Notes: generated from the sequence alone by a model not told the origin. DNA of 64,000 nucleotides from Hyphomicrobiales bacterium (GCA_900472785.1 UCJH01000020.1:126388-190387); one strand, 5' to 3'. Numbered from the stretch's first letter, positions 42,332 through 52,249 are shown. Numbers and translations are program-made.

Positions 42332-43108
42332 GTGAAGCGGGAAGAGCGCAGGCAGGAGATCATCAATCTTCTGGTCGAAAGCCGGGCCGTCGATCTCGAC
42401 GACATCGCGGCGCGCTTCGGCGTTTCGAAAATGACCATCCATCGCGACCTCGACGATCTTGAGCGGGCTGGCGTGCTGCGCAAGGTGCGCGGCGGTGCGA
42501 CCATCGATCCAGGCACCCGGTTCGAAAGCGATTTCCGCTTCCGCGAACTGCAGGAAGCTGACGTCAAGCGCGCCCTGGCGGAGACCGCAGCCGATTTGGT
42601 TGAGCCCGGCATGACTGTCATGATCAATGACGGCTCCATGGCATCGGTGCTTGGCGACGTATTGGCCGAAAAGAAGCCGGTGACCATCATCACCAACAAT
42701 GCCGCGATCATGGAGCGCCTGAAGGGTCTATCCGGCGTCACGCTGATCGGCCTTGGCGGCATCTATTCCGCCAAGTTCAATGCGTATTTCGGCATCGTCA
42801 CGGAAGAGGCGTTGTCGCGGCTGCGCGCCGACATCGCTTTCATCTCGACACCTGCCGCATCGGGCCGCCTTGCGTACCATATGGATGAAGCCGTGGTTCG
42901 CACCAAGCGGGCAATGATGACCTCCAGCCGCCGGACCTGCCTTCTGATCAACAGCCGCCGCTTCGGGCATACGGCGCTGCATGTGCTCGCCGATCTCGCC
43001 GAATTCGACACGGTCATTTCAGACAAAGCCCTGCCCCATGACACGTCGGCCGACCTCGCTGACGGGAAAACCGCGGTGAGGATCGCCAACAAGGAGAAAA
43101 CGACATGA
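42332..43108 (+). CDS. eryR: DeoR-family regulator of the erythritol locus
   Basis: A 258-residue DeoR protein. The winged helix is EERRQEIINLLVESRAVDLDDIAARFGVSKMTIHRDLDDLERAG (about residues 4-46), followed by the sensor domain with INDGSMASVLGDVL, TIITNNAAIM, LGGIYSAKFNAYFG and DEAVVRTKRAMM. It begins the second rightward unit eryR-eryH-eryI, which in R. leguminosarum is adjacent to eryABCD. Its stop overlaps the eryH start by 4 bp. It probably responds to a tetrose phosphate and controls the isomerase genes. Confidence 0.88.
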   Translation: MKREERRQEIINLLVESRAVDLDDIAARFGVSKMTIHRDLDDLERAGVLRKVRGGATIDPGTRFESDFRFRELQEADVKRALAETAADLVEPGMTVMINDGSMASVLGDVLAEKKPVTIITNNAAIMERLKGLSGVTLIGLGGIYSAKFNAYFGIVTEEALSRLRADIAFISTPAASGRLAYHMDEAVVRTKRAMMTSSRRTCLLINSRRFGHTALHVLADLAEFDTVISDKALPHDTSADLADGKTAVRIANKEKTT

Positions 43109-43875
43109 GCCAAAGCCGGCAATTCTGGGTTGGCACCAGCTGGAAGATGAACAAGACACTTGCCGAGGCGAAAGTGTTCGCCGAGGGGCTCGCTGCGGCG
43201 GATGGCGGCCGCGATGCCCGCATCCAGCGTTTCATCATTCCGCCCTTTACCGCCGTGCGCGAGGTCAAGGCGATGCTTGCCGATACGTCCGTGAAGGTCG
43301 GCGCGCAAAACATGCACTGGGCTGATGAAGGCGCCTGGACCGGCGAGGTTTCTCCGGCAATGCTGAAAGACTGCAACCTCGACCTCGTCGAACTCGGTCA
43401 TTCCGAGCGCCGCGAGCATTTCGGCGAGACGGACGAGACGGTCGGCCTCAAGACGGAGGCGGCGGTGCGGCACGGCCTCGTGCCGCTGATCTGCATCGGA
43501 GAGACGCTTGCCGACCGCGAGAGCGGCAACGCCACGGACGTGCTGGAAAAGCAGGTTCGCGGCGCGCTTTCCCGCCTCGACGCCGGGCAAAAGCAGGCCG
43601 AAATTCTGCTCGCCTACGAACCCGTCTGGGCGATCGGCGAAAAGGGTATTCCGGCGACAGCTGATTATGCCGAGGCGCGGCACGCGGAGATCGCCGAGGT
43701 GGCGGAAAGCATCCTCGGCCGCCATATCCCTTGCCTCTACGGCGGTTCGGTCAATCCGCAGAACTGCGAGGAACTGATCGCCTGCCCGAACATCGACGGG
43801 CTCTTCATCGGCCGCTCAGCCTGGAAGGTTGAAGGTTATCTCGACATCCTGGCGCGCTCAGCCGCCATCATCTGA
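43105..43875 (+). CDS. eryH: L-erythrulose 1-phosphate isomerase (TpiA2)
   Basis: A 256-residue triosephosphate-isomerase homologue. It keeps the TIM catalytic set: [14 protein letters not shown] (Asn/Lys), [18 protein letters not shown] (His electrophile), YEPVWAIG (Glu base), YGGSVNPQN and [11 protein letters not shown]. In Brucella and rhizobia the paralogue acts on D-3-tetrulose 4-phosphate, equal to L-erythrulose 1-phosphate, giving D-erythrulose 4-phosphate. It overlaps eryR by 4 bp. Its substrate is also the product of the RuBisCO-like enzyme encoded at 45355, so this enzyme should serve both pathways. tpiA2 and lerI are synonyms. Confidence 0.9.
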   Translation: MSQSRQFWVGTSWKMNKTLAEAKVFAEGLAAADGGRDARIQRFIIPPFTAVREVKAMLADTSVKVGAQNMHWADEGAWTGEVSPAMLKDCNLDLVELGHSERREHFGETDETVGLKTEAAVRHGLVPLICIGETLADRESGNATDVLEKQVRGALSRLDAGQKQAEILLAYEPVWAIGEKGIPATADYAEARHAEIAEVAESILGRHIPCLYGGSVNPQNCEELIACPNIDGLFIGRSAWKVEGYLDILARSAAII

Positions 43876-43888
43876 AAGGAGACTTACC

Positions 43889-44350
43889 ATGAAACTCGCT
43901 ATTGCCGGTGACAGCGCGGGCGAAGGCCTCGCCAAGGTTCTCGCCGACCACCTGAAGGATCGCCACGACGTGCACGAAGTCTCGCGCACCGATGCCGGCC
44001 CGGACGCCTTCTACGCAACCCTCTCCGATCGCGTTGCCTCCGGCGTCATCGCTGGAGAATACGATCGCGCGATCCTCGTCTGCGGCACCGGCATCGGCGT
44101 CTGCATCTCGGCCAACAAGGTGCCCGGCATCCGCGCCGCACTGACGCACGACACCTATTCCGCCGAGCGCGCAGCCCTTTCCAACAATGCCCAGATCATC
44201 ACCATGGGCGCCCGCGTCATCGGCTCCGAACTCGCCAAGGCCATTGCCGACGCCTACCTCGCCCAGACGTTCGACGAAAACGGCCGCTCGGCCGGCAATG
44301 TCCAGGCGATCAACGAGGTCGATGCCAAATACAGCGGCGCCAGCAAATAA
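43889..44350 (+). CDS. eryI: D-erythrulose 4-phosphate isomerase (RpiB family)
   Basis: A 153-residue RpiB/LacAB-family isomerase that converts D-erythrulose 4-phosphate to D-erythrose 4-phosphate, an intermediate of the pentose phosphate and aromatic pathways. Visible motifs are [18 protein letters not shown], the catalytic-cysteine loop [24 protein letters not shown], and the [14 protein letters not shown] stretch. The ATG at 43889 has AAAGGAG upstream, 13 bp after eryH. It is the last rightward gene before the apiose genes. rpiB and derI are synonyms. Confidence 0.9.
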   Translation: MKLAIAGDSAGEGLAKVLADHLKDRHDVHEVSRTDAGPDAFYATLSDRVASGVIAGEYDRAILVCGTGIGVCISANKVPGIRAALTHDTYSAERAALSNNAQIITMGARVIGSELAKAIADAYLAQTFDENGRSAGNVQAINEVDAKYSGASK

Positions 44351-44362
44351 CGCCAAGTGAAC

Positions 44363-44398
44363 GACGGCGCGCCGACCAGCAAGTTCGGATGCGCCGTC
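44363..44398. terminator. Hairpin between eryI and the GntR gene
   Basis: GACGGCGC and GCGCCGTC form a perfect 8-bp stem with a 20-nt loop in the gap between two convergent genes. There is no T run, so it is only a possible bidirectional terminator. Confidence 0.4.
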
Positions 44399-44444
44399 AG
44401 CGGAAGAGATTGTCGGCCACCGGGCTGCCGCGAAATCGCAAAAA

Positions 44445-45152
44445 TTATTTGGGCGTGTAGAGCGCTCGTGAGCGTTCCAGATGCTTGAGTACCGCCTGTT
44501 CGGCGGCATCAGGGTCGCCGGACTCGATGCACTGGATGATTTCCTCGTGCTCGGTCAGTGTGAACTTTTCCTTGCCGGTCCAGATCAGCATTTCGGTGTG
44601 ATATTCCTTCAGCCAGGCGAGCATGGCTTCGCTGACCGCAAGGTAGATGGGATTGCCGGATATCCGCGCGATCCGGGCGTGGAACTCCATGTCGGCCGAG
44701 ATGAAATCGTCCGCATCGCCGAGCGAAACACGCTGCCGTTCGAGAATGGCGCGCAAATCGTCGATGTCGGACGCATTGGCCTTCACTGCCGCTTCCCGCG
44801 CCATGCCGCGTTCGAAGAAAATGCGCGCGCTCTTCAAATGCTCAAGCGAACCTGAAGATTTTGCCAGCATCATCTTCGCCGTCATATCCATCTGGCGGAA
44901 AATCGACTGTGCCGTCAGTTCCAGCACTTTTGCCCGCTCGCCGTGGGAAATCGCCACCAGTCCCATGCCGGCCAAGGCTTGCATGGCCTCCCGGATCGCC
45001 GGGCGGCCGACGCCGAAGCGCTCCATCAGTTCCCGCTCGGACGGCATCTCGTCGCCGGGTTGCAATTCGTCCGACGTGATCATGGCCCGAAGCCGTGCGA
45101 AAACTTCGTCGGATAGTTTACGGCGCACGATCTGTTCGGTCTGCTGGCTCAT
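44445..45152 (-). CDS. GntR-family (FCD/FadR-type) regulator of D-apiose catabolism
   Basis: A 235-residue repressor. The winged helix is LSDEVFARLRAMITSDELQPGDEMPSERELMERFGVGRPAIREAMQALAGMGL (about residues 14-66), and the C-terminal all-helical FCD domain includes FISADMEFHARIARISGNPIY and HEEIIQCIESGD, with metal-binding His positions. The ATG at 45152 is preceded by GAGAG; the upstream extension lacks family similarity. It is divergent from oiaX. A 16-bp motif before oiaX recurs before apnO, making this protein the likely reader. The effector is probably a D-apiose-derived acid. Confidence 0.87.
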   Translation of the reverse strand: MSQQTEQIVRRKLSDEVFARLRAMITSDELQPGDEMPSERELMERFGVGRPAIREAMQALAGMGLVAISHGERAKVLELTAQSIFRQMDMTAKMMLAKSSGSLEHLKSARIFFERGMAREAAVKANASDIDDLRAILERQRVSLGDADDFISADMEFHARIARISGNPIYLAVSEAMLAWLKEYHTEMLIWTGKEKFTLTEHEEIIQCIESGDPDAAEQAVLKHLERSRALYTPK

Positions 45153-45284
45153 GGTCTCTCGCTGTTTGACGTCCGTTCCCGTTATGCACCGCCTGGATTG
45201 ACAAGGAAATGGATGCTTCCAACTCAGACGGTATCGTCCACATTCATTGTCCGGAGTGCAAGCTTTCTCTTGCGCAATTGATAT

Positions 45285-45300
45285 ACTCATTATACCAGTT
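45285..45300. promoter_or_regulatory. Candidate GntR operator upstream of oiaX
   Basis: ACTCATTATACCAGTT lies 55 bp before the oiaX start codon and 130 bp from the divergent gntR start. The same sequence with a single change occurs at 48061-48076. The ATACCAG part resembles half of the TGGTAT-type sites used by FCD-class GntR regulators. Confidence 0.6.
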
Positions 45301-45354
45301 GGCATCATTGCACCAGCGGGACTGGTCGCGGACCATGGAGAAATTTGAGCGGTC

Positions 45355-46608
45355 ATGATCGTCGTCACCTACAGGATCGAAACAACCGGAAGCGTCGAGG
45401 CCATGGCGGAAAAGATCGCCAGCGACCAGTCGACGGGAACCTTCGTGCCGGTTCCAGGCGAAACGCCGGAGCTGAAAGCGCGCGTAGCAGCCCGCGTGCT
45501 CGCCATACGTCCGCTCGCCGATGCGACATCCCCAAGCTGGCCGGAAGCACCCTTGAGCCATGGCACCATCCATCGTGCCGATGCCGATATCGCCTTTCCA
45601 CTCGATGCCATCGGAACAGACCTGTCCGCCCTGATGACGATCGCAATCGGCGGCGTCTTTTCCATTCGCGGCATGACCGGCCTGCGCGTCGTGGATCTGA
45701 AACTGCCGGAGGCCTTTCGTGACGCCTATCCCGGACCGCAGTTCGGACTGCCCGGCAGTCGAAGGCTCACGGGCGTCTACGACCGCCCGATCATCGGCAC
45801 GATTGTCAAGCCTGCACTCGGATTGCGCCCGCAGGAAACCGCGGAACTGGTTGGTGAACTCATCGAATCCGGGGTCGATTTCATCAAGGATGACGAGAAA
45901 CTGATGAGTCCGGCCTACTCGCCGCTGAAGGACCGCGTTGCTGCCATCATGCCGAAAATCCTCGATCACGAGCAGAAGACCGGCAAGAAGGTGATGTATG
46001 CTTTTGGCATTTCCCATACCGATCCCGACGAGATGATGCGAAACCATGATCTTGTTCTGAACGCCGGCGGCAATTGCGCCGTCGTCAACATCAATTCGAT
46101 CGGCATGGGCGGCATGGCGTTTCTCCGCAAGCGCTCCGGCCTCGTGCTGCACGCCCATCGCAACGGCTGGGACGTGCTGACGCGGCATCCCGGCATCGGT
46201 TTCGACTTCAAGGTGTGGCAGCAGTTCTGGCGCCTGCTGGGCGTCGACCAGTTCCAAATCAACGGCATCGGCGTCAAATACTGGGAACCTGACGACAGTT
46301 TTGTCGAGAGCTTCAAGGCTGTGACCACGCCGCTGTTCGACGCTTCCGACTGTGCACTCCCCGTCGCCGGTTCCGGCCAATGGGGCGGGCAAGCACCGGA
46401 AACCTATCGCCGCACCGGCCGCACAACCGATCTCCTCTATCTGTGCGGCGGCGGCATCGTCAGTCACCCGGGCGGACCTGCTGCCGGCGTGCGTGCCGTA
46501 CAACAGGCCTGGCAAGCGGCAGTCGCTGACATTCCGCTTGAAACCTATGCGCAGGACCATCCGGAACTCGCGGCATCGCTCAGGAAATTCGGTGGCGGAG
46601 GCGAGTAG
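45355..46608 (+). CDS. oiaX: 3-oxo-isoapionate 4-phosphate decarboxylase (RuBisCO-like protein)
   Basis: A 417-residue form-IV RuBisCO-like protein. It decarboxylates 3-oxo-isoapionate 4-phosphate to L-erythrulose 1-phosphate in D-apiose breakdown. It retains GTIVKPALGL (catalytic-lysine strand), VDFIKDDEKL with the carbamylated lysine and the Asp/Glu metal ligands, LHAHRNG, GSGQWGG and LCGGGIVSHPGG (phosphate site). Therefore it is a Mg-dependent enolising enzyme, but not a CO2-fixing RuBisCO. The neighbouring OiaK and ApnO genes make this role much more likely than methionine salvage. The ATG at 45355 lies after GAGCGG; the stop is 4 bp before oiaK. Confidence 0.9.
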   Translation: MIVVTYRIETTGSVEAMAEKIASDQSTGTFVPVPGETPELKARVAARVLAIRPLADATSPSWPEAPLSHGTIHRADADIAFPLDAIGTDLSALMTIAIGGVFSIRGMTGLRVVDLKLPEAFRDAYPGPQFGLPGSRRLTGVYDRPIIGTIVKPALGLRPQETAELVGELIESGVDFIKDDEKLMSPAYSPLKDRVAAIMPKILDHEQKTGKKVMYAFGISHTDPDEMMRNHDLVLNAGGNCAVVNINSIGMGGMAFLRKRSGLVLHAHRNGWDVLTRHPGIGFDFKVWQQFWRLLGVDQFQINGIGVKYWEPDDSFVESFKAVTTPLFDASDCALPVAGSGQWGGQAPETYRRTGRTTDLLYLCGGGIVSHPGGPAAGVRAVQQAWQAAVADIPLETYAQDHPELAASLRKFGGGGE

Positions 46609-46612
46609 ACCC

Positions 46613-47953
46613 ATGGCAAATCAGGATCTGCTCCTTTCCTATTATGGTGATGATCTCACAGGTTCTACCGATGTGATGGAAGCCCTTGCCTCCAACGGCG
46701 TCGAAACGGTCCTTTTCATGGATGTGCCGGATTCAAGCCTTCTGGAACGCTTTTCCCATTGTCGGGCGATCGGCCTCGCCGGCACCAGCCGAAGCGAGAC
46801 GCCGGAATGGATGGACGACCATCTGACGCCCGCTTTCGCCTGGCTGAAAGGCCTGAATGCCGCTATCTGCCATTACAAGGTCTGCTCGACCTTCGACTCC
46901 AGCTCGCGGATCGGCAATATCGGCAAGGCCGTCGAGATCGGAAAGGCGCTATTCGGCCAGAACTATGTCCCCCTTCTGGTCGGTGCGCCGCAGCTGAAGC
47001 GCTATACGGCCTTTGGGCATCTCTTCGCCGCCTATCAGGGGGAAATGTACCGCATTGACCGCCACCCGGTGATGAGCCGCCATCCGGTGACACCCATGGC
47101 GGAGGCGGATTTGCGTCTGCACCTCAAAGAGCAGACGGCGCTTCAGACGCGGCTTGCCGATCTCTCGATGCTGGCAGCGACCGATGCGGACGAGAGAATC
47201 GATGCCCTGTGCCGTAGCGCTGACGGCATGGTGCTCTTCGATGTCGACAGTGCCGAAAGCCAGGTTCATGCAGGCCGGCAGCTCTGGCGGCTGACGCCCG
47301 ACAAAGGCTGGTTTGTGGCCGGATCGTCCGGTGTAGAATATGCGCTGTTGACGGCTTGGTCAAAGGCCGGTCTGACGCAAGGCCGCAAGGTGTTTCCCCT
47401 GCCCGGCAAGGTCGATCGCCTCGCGGTGGTGTCCGGCAGCGTTTCGCCCACGACGGAACGGCAGATTCGCAATGCGACGGAGAACGGCTTTACCGGAATC
47501 AATCTCGATCCGATCGAATTGCTGGGAGAGAATGGGAGTATCGTGCTGGAACGTGCCGTCGTTGCCGGTATTGAAACTCTGGAAAACGGCCGCAGCGTCA
47601 TTCTCAATACGGCGCTTGGTCCCTCCGCCGATCGTGGCGGCGACATCGACAGGGTTCCCGGCAGCCGTCATCGTCTCGGCCGCATGCTTGGCACGATATT
47701 GCGCCGCCTTGTCTCAGAACAGCAGCTGACCCGCGCCGTGATCGCAGGTGGCGATACCTCCAGCCATGCACTGCGCGAGCTTGACGTCACAGCATTGACC
47801 ACACTTCTACCGCTGCCTCAAACGCCGGGCTCCCCCCTGTGTACGGCTTACGGATCCAACGCGGCGACAAACGGCCTGCAGATCGCGCTCAAAGGCGGCC
47901 AAGTGGGATCGGATGCGTATTTCTCGCAGATCAGGGACGGTTTGCAGGGATAA
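46613..47953 (+). CDS. oiaK: 3-oxo-isoapionate kinase (DUF1537/four-carbon acid sugar kinase family)
   Basis: A 446-residue member of the DUF1537 acid-sugar kinase family. The N-terminal domain has LSYYGDDLTGSTDVMEAL, which binds the acid-sugar substrate; CSTFDSSSRIGNIG follows; the C-terminal nucleotide domain has VVSGSVSPTTERQI and the AGGDTSSHAL glycine-rich motif. OiaK phosphorylates 3-oxo-isoapionate on its 4-hydroxyl to feed OiaX. The ATG at 46613 follows GGAGGCGAG; only 4 bp separate it from oiaX. Length is near the family norm of about 420-450. Confidence 0.9.
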   Translation: MANQDLLLSYYGDDLTGSTDVMEALASNGVETVLFMDVPDSSLLERFSHCRAIGLAGTSRSETPEWMDDHLTPAFAWLKGLNAAICHYKVCSTFDSSSRIGNIGKAVEIGKALFGQNYVPLLVGAPQLKRYTAFGHLFAAYQGEMYRIDRHPVMSRHPVTPMAEADLRLHLKEQTALQTRLADLSMLAATDADERIDALCRSADGMVLFDVDSAESQVHAGRQLWRLTPDKGWFVAGSSGVEYALLTAWSKAGLTQGRKVFPLPGKVDRLAVVSGSVSPTTERQIRNATENGFTGINLDPIELLGENGSIVLERAVVAGIETLENGRSVILNTALGPSADRGGDIDRVPGSRHRLGRMLGTILRRLVSEQQLTRAVIAGGDTSSHALRELDVTALTTLLPLPQTPGSPLCTAYGSNAATNGLQIALKGGQVGSDAYFSQIRDGLQG

Positions 47954-48060
47954 TTTGGGACGTCCGGTGCGCCTGTTGCGATGGCTACCATCGCCTCGAG
48001 GCTGGCGATCACGATGCAATGTCACACAAAAAAACACATTATCACATCACATGATGATTG

Positions 48061-48076
48061 ACTCATCATACCAGTT
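48061..48076. promoter_or_regulatory. Candidate GntR operator upstream of apnO
   Basis: ACTCATCATACCAGTT matches the site at 45285-45300 in 15 of 16 positions and lies about 40 bp before apnO. Its presence suggests that apnO and the genes after it form a second GntR-controlled unit rather than simple read-through from oiaXK. Confidence 0.6.
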
Positions 48077-48115
48077 ATCTATAACGTCTTTCGAAAGACA
48101 CATCGGGTGGAAAAA

Positions 48116-48943
48116 ATGACTTCGATCGCACTGTTTGGCGCCGGCGGCAAAATGGGTTACCGGCTTGCCAAGAACCTCAAAGGCTCGCGTTTCGACGTGC
48201 GCCATGTCGAGCTGAGCGATGCCGGAAAGGCGCGTCTGCAAACCGACCTCGGCCTCTCCTGCGTCGATGCCGACACAGCGCTTTCGGGTGCTGCAGTCGT
48301 GGTGCTCGCCGTGCCGGATACCGCCATCGGCAAGGTTGCCGCCGGCATCGTCGACAAACTCGCCGCAGGCACCATCGTCATCGTTCTCGATGCCGCAGCC
48401 CCGGCCGCCGGTCATCTGCCCGTGCGTGACGACCTCACCTATTTCGTCACCCATCCCTGCCATCCGCCGATCTTCAACGACGAGACCGACCCGGCCGCCA
48501 AGCGCGACTTCTTCGGAGGCGTCGCTGCCAAGCAGCACATCGTCTCCGCTCTGATGCAGGGCCCGGAAGAGCATTTTGCGCTGGGCGAAGAGGTGGCCAA
48601 GGTCATCTGGGCGCCGGTCATGCGCTCGCACCGCGTCACCGTCGAGCAGATCGCACTTCTGGAGCCCGGCCTGTCGGAAACCGTCTGCGCCTCGCTGCTG
48701 GTCGTCATGCGCCAAGCAATGGACGAATGCGTTGCCCGCGGCGTGCCGAAAGAAGCCGCCCGCGACTTCCTGCTCGGCCACATGAACGTGCTCGGCGCGG
48801 TGATCTTCGAAGAGACGCCGGGCGTGTTTTCCGATGCCTGCAACAAGGCCATCGAATTCGGCATCCCCGTCCTGATGAAGGACGACTGGAAGAAAGTCTT
48901 CGAACCCGAGGAGATCGCCGAAAGCATCCGGCGCATCACCTGA
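48116..48943 (+). CDS. apnO: D-apionate oxidoisomerase
   Basis: A 275-residue NAD-dependent enzyme that converts D-apionate to 3-oxo-isoapionate. It has the N-terminal Rossmann loop SIALFGAGGKMGYRLAKNL, VLAVPDTAIG, the TYFVTHPCHPPIFNDET segment that is distinctive for this family, and a helical C-terminus with MRQAMDECVARGVPKEAARDFLLGHMNVL like 6-phosphogluconate dehydrogenase relatives. The ATG at 48116 has GGGTGG upstream and is favoured over a GTG at 48107. It is followed by the D-apiose importer genes. Confidence 0.9.
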   Translation: MTSIALFGAGGKMGYRLAKNLKGSRFDVRHVELSDAGKARLQTDLGLSCVDADTALSGAAVVVLAVPDTAIGKVAAGIVDKLAAGTIVIVLDAAAPAAGHLPVRDDLTYFVTHPCHPPIFNDETDPAAKRDFFGGVAAKQHIVSALMQGPEEHFALGEEVAKVIWAPVMRSHRVTVEQIALLEPGLSETVCASLLVVMRQAMDECVARGVPKEAARDFLLGHMNVLGAVIFEETPGVFSDACNKAIEFGIPVLMKDDWKKVFEPEEIAESIRRIT

Positions 48944-49969
<1,026 letters not shown>

Positions 49970-49983
49970 TCCTTCCAAATGAC

Positions 49984-50021
49984 ACGCACAGGGTGGAGCA
50001 TCTCTGCCCTGTGCGTTTTTT
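49984..50021 (+). terminator. Intrinsic terminator/attenuator after the binding-protein gene
   Basis: ACGCACAGGG and CCCTGTGCGT form a perfect 10-bp stem with a 13-nt loop, followed directly by six Ts (50016-50021). This is a full Rho-independent terminator signature placed inside the operon, expected to let only part of the transcripts continue into the ATPase and permease genes. Confidence 0.85.
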
Positions 50022-50043
50022 GCTATAGGACGGAGTGACTTTC

Positions 50044-50688
50044 ATGCCGAATTTCCGGGCCGCTGCTGCAATCTCGCTGGCTATTGCGTTGGCATTGCCC
50101 GGCTGCAAGATCATCAAGACCCCGACCGCCGAAGAGGCCGCTGCCGAAGCCAGCGGCGGCTTTGCCCCCGACAAGCAGGTCGCCGATCTCTGGAACGCCA
50201 AGGTCATCCCCTTCCTTGAAAAAAGGGCCGGTTCCTTCCAGGAGGTTTCCGCACTGGCGACCTCAGACCTCAATGCCGCCGCCGCCAAATACGGCCACAA
50301 GGAAAAGGACGGAACCGCCCCCTGGACCTTTGCCGCGAAAGTTTCCGGAACGATCATCAAGGCGGAAACCAAGTCTCGTGCCGCCTATCTCGACACCGAT
50401 GTCGATGGCGACGGCAAAGCGGATGTCCGCATCCAGATCGGTCCGGTCATCAAGGGCACGGCGATCCGCGACAGCCTCGATTTCGTGAATTTCAACGAAT
50501 TCAAGAACCAAATCCAGTGGGCCGAATTCGGCAAGGCGTTCAATGTCCATGTCAACGGCCTGACGCTGGAAAAGCTGCCGCGCGGGGACCTCGAAGGCAA
50601 AACGGTGGAAGCGCTCGGCGCCTATCCTCTCCCGTCAAGCGGCCAGCCCGCCCTTTTGACACCCGTCACCATCATGATCGGCGGCTGA
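50044..50688 (+). CDS. DUF2291 lipoprotein of the D-apiose importer
   Basis: A 214-residue probable lipoprotein. The signal ends in ALALPGCKI, a lipobox with the cysteine near residue 21. The C-terminal half has FAAKVSGTIIKAETKSRA, VRIQIGPVIKGTAIRDSLDF, FNEFKNQIQWAEFGKAFN and KTVEALGAYPLP, aligning with the DUF2291 protein at 35735-36385. The ATG at 50044 has GGAG upstream and fits the signal sequence better than the GTG at 50035. It lies 1 bp before the ATPase gene. Function unknown; it is likely an importer accessory. Confidence 0.78.
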   Translation: MPNFRAAAAISLAIALALPGCKIIKTPTAEEAAAEASGGFAPDKQVADLWNAKVIPFLEKRAGSFQEVSALATSDLNAAAAKYGHKEKDGTAPWTFAAKVSGTIIKAETKSRAAYLDTDVDGDGKADVRIQIGPVIKGTAIRDSLDFVNFNEFKNQIQWAEFGKAFNVHVNGLTLEKLPRGDLEGKTVEALGAYPLPSSGQPALLTPVTIMIGG

Positions 50689-50689
50689 C

Positions 50690-52249
50690 ATGGCGGCCGA
50701 AGCGCACGACACGATCCTGAAACTCGACGACGTCACCAAGGTCTATTCCGGCATCGTCGCCGTCAAGCATGCGAGCCTCGAGCTGAAGCGCGGCGCCGTC
50801 AACGTGCTGGTCGGCGAAAACGGTGCGGGAAAATCGACGCTGATGCGCATGATCGCCGGCGTCGAGAAACCCTCGCTTGGCCGCATCCTCCTCGACGGCA
50901 AGGAAGTTGAGTTCAACTCGCCCGCCGACGCCCAGAAACACGGCATCGGAATGGTGTTCCAGGAGCTCAACCTGTTCGGCAACCTCTCGGTCGCCGAAAA
51001 CATCTTCGCCACGCGCGAGATCACCCGCGGCCTGCGTGGCATCGACCACAAGGCGCAATTCGAGAAGGCCAATCACTTCCTCGACAAGCTCGATGCCGGG
51101 ATCAGCGCCGAAACCATGGTCGAGGACCTGCCGATCGGCCAGCAACAGCTCGTCGAAATCGCCAAGGCGATTTCGCTCGACACCCGCATCCTCATTCTCG
51201 ACGAGCCGACCTCGGCTCTGTCTGCCGCCGAAGTCGATATCCTGTTCAAGGTGATCGGCGAGTTGAAGGCGCAGGGTGTCGCCATCGTCTATATCTCGCA
51301 CCGTCTCGAAGAGCTGATGCGCATCGGCGACTACATCACCGTGCTGCGTGACGGCCAGATCACCGGCCAGGCCATGGTGCGCGACATCGACACCAAGTGG
51401 ATCGTCCGCTCGATGATCGGCTCGGACGCCAAGGATTTTGCCAAGTCCGTCGATCACAAGCTCGGCAAGGAGGCCTTCCGCGCCGAGGATATCTGCTTGC
51501 CGCGCCGGACCGGCGGCCTCGCCGTCGATCACCTGTCGATCTCGGTCAAGGCAGGCGAAGTGCTGGGGATTTACGGCCTGATGGGCGCCGGTCGCAGCGA
51601 ATTCTTCGAATGCGTCATCGGCCAGCATGCGCATTCCACGGGCAAGATTTTCGTCGCCGGCGAGGAAATTGTCGCGAAGGATACCTCCACCCGCATCAAG
51701 AAGGGGCTGGCGCTGATCCCGGAAGACCGCCAGCGCGAAGGCCTCGTCCAGGTGCTGTCTATCGCCTCCAACCTGACGCTGGCGAGCCTCGAAAAATTCG
51801 TCAGGTTCGGCTTTCACATTTCTGGCGACCGCGAGCAGTCCGCCATCAAGGAGCAGGTCCGGAACCTGTCGATCAAGGCGCCGAACCCGGATTTCGATGT
51901 CACGTCCATGTCCGGCGGCAACCAGCAGAAGGTCGTCATCGGCAAGGCATTGATGACCAATCCGAAGGTTCTGCTGATGGACGAACCGAGCCGCGGTATC
52001 GATGTCGGCGCGAAAGCTGACGTTTTCCGCACCATGCGCCGGCTGGCGGGCGAAGGGCTCGCCATCCTGTTTTCCACTTCCGATCTGGAAGAAGTCATGG
52101 CGCTGTCCGACCGCATAGCTGTCATGAGCAACGGCCGCGTGACGACGATCCTCGATCGGGCAGACGCCACCGAAGAGCTGATCGTGAAGGCTGCGTCCGA
52201 GGGACACAAGTCGGCAGAACACAAGATTATTGAGGACATTGCGCGATGA
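50690..52249 (+). CDS. D-apiose ABC importer, two-domain ATPase
   Basis: A 519-residue RbsA-type ATPase. Domain 1 has GENGAGKSTLMRM, PIGQQQLVEIAKA and ILILDEPT; domain 2 has the variant P-loop YGLMGAGRSEFFE, then MSGGNQQKVVIGKAL and VLLMDEPSRGID. It overlaps the permease gene by 4 bp. Similar in design to EryE in the same window (both follow a DUF2291 gene), so the two importers look like relatives. Substrate by context: D-apiose. Confidence 0.9.
   Translation: MAAEAHDTILKLDDVTKVYSGIVAVKHASLELKRGAVNVLVGENGAGKSTLMRMIAGVEKPSLGRILLDGKEVEFNSPADAQKHGIGMVFQELNLFGNLSVAENIFATREITRGLRGIDHKAQFEKANHFLDKLDAGISAETMVEDLPIGQQQLVEIAKAISLDTRILILDEPTSALSAAEVDILFKVIGELKAQGVAIVYISHRLEELMRIGDYITVLRDGQITGQAMVRDIDTKWIVRSMIGSDAKDFAKSVDHKLGKEAFRAEDICLPRRTGGLAVDHLSISVKAGEVLGIYGLMGAGRSEFFECVIGQHAHSTGKIFVAGEEIVAKDTSTRIKKGLALIPEDRQREGLVQVLSIASNLTLASLEKFVRFGFHISGDREQSAIKEQVRNLSIKAPNPDFDVTSMSGGNQQKVVIGKALMTNPKVLLMDEPSRGIDVGAKADVFRTMRRLAGEGLAILFSTSDLEEVMALSDRIAVMSNGRVTTILDRADATEELIVKAASEGHKSAEHKIIEDIAR

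Noticed and set aside
45355-46608. Annotation of oiaX as true RuBisCO or as methionine-salvage enolase
   Set aside because: It lacks small-subunit and phosphoribulokinase partners, and its neighbours (oiaK, apnO, apsD, apnL) match D-apiose catabolism, not methionine salvage.
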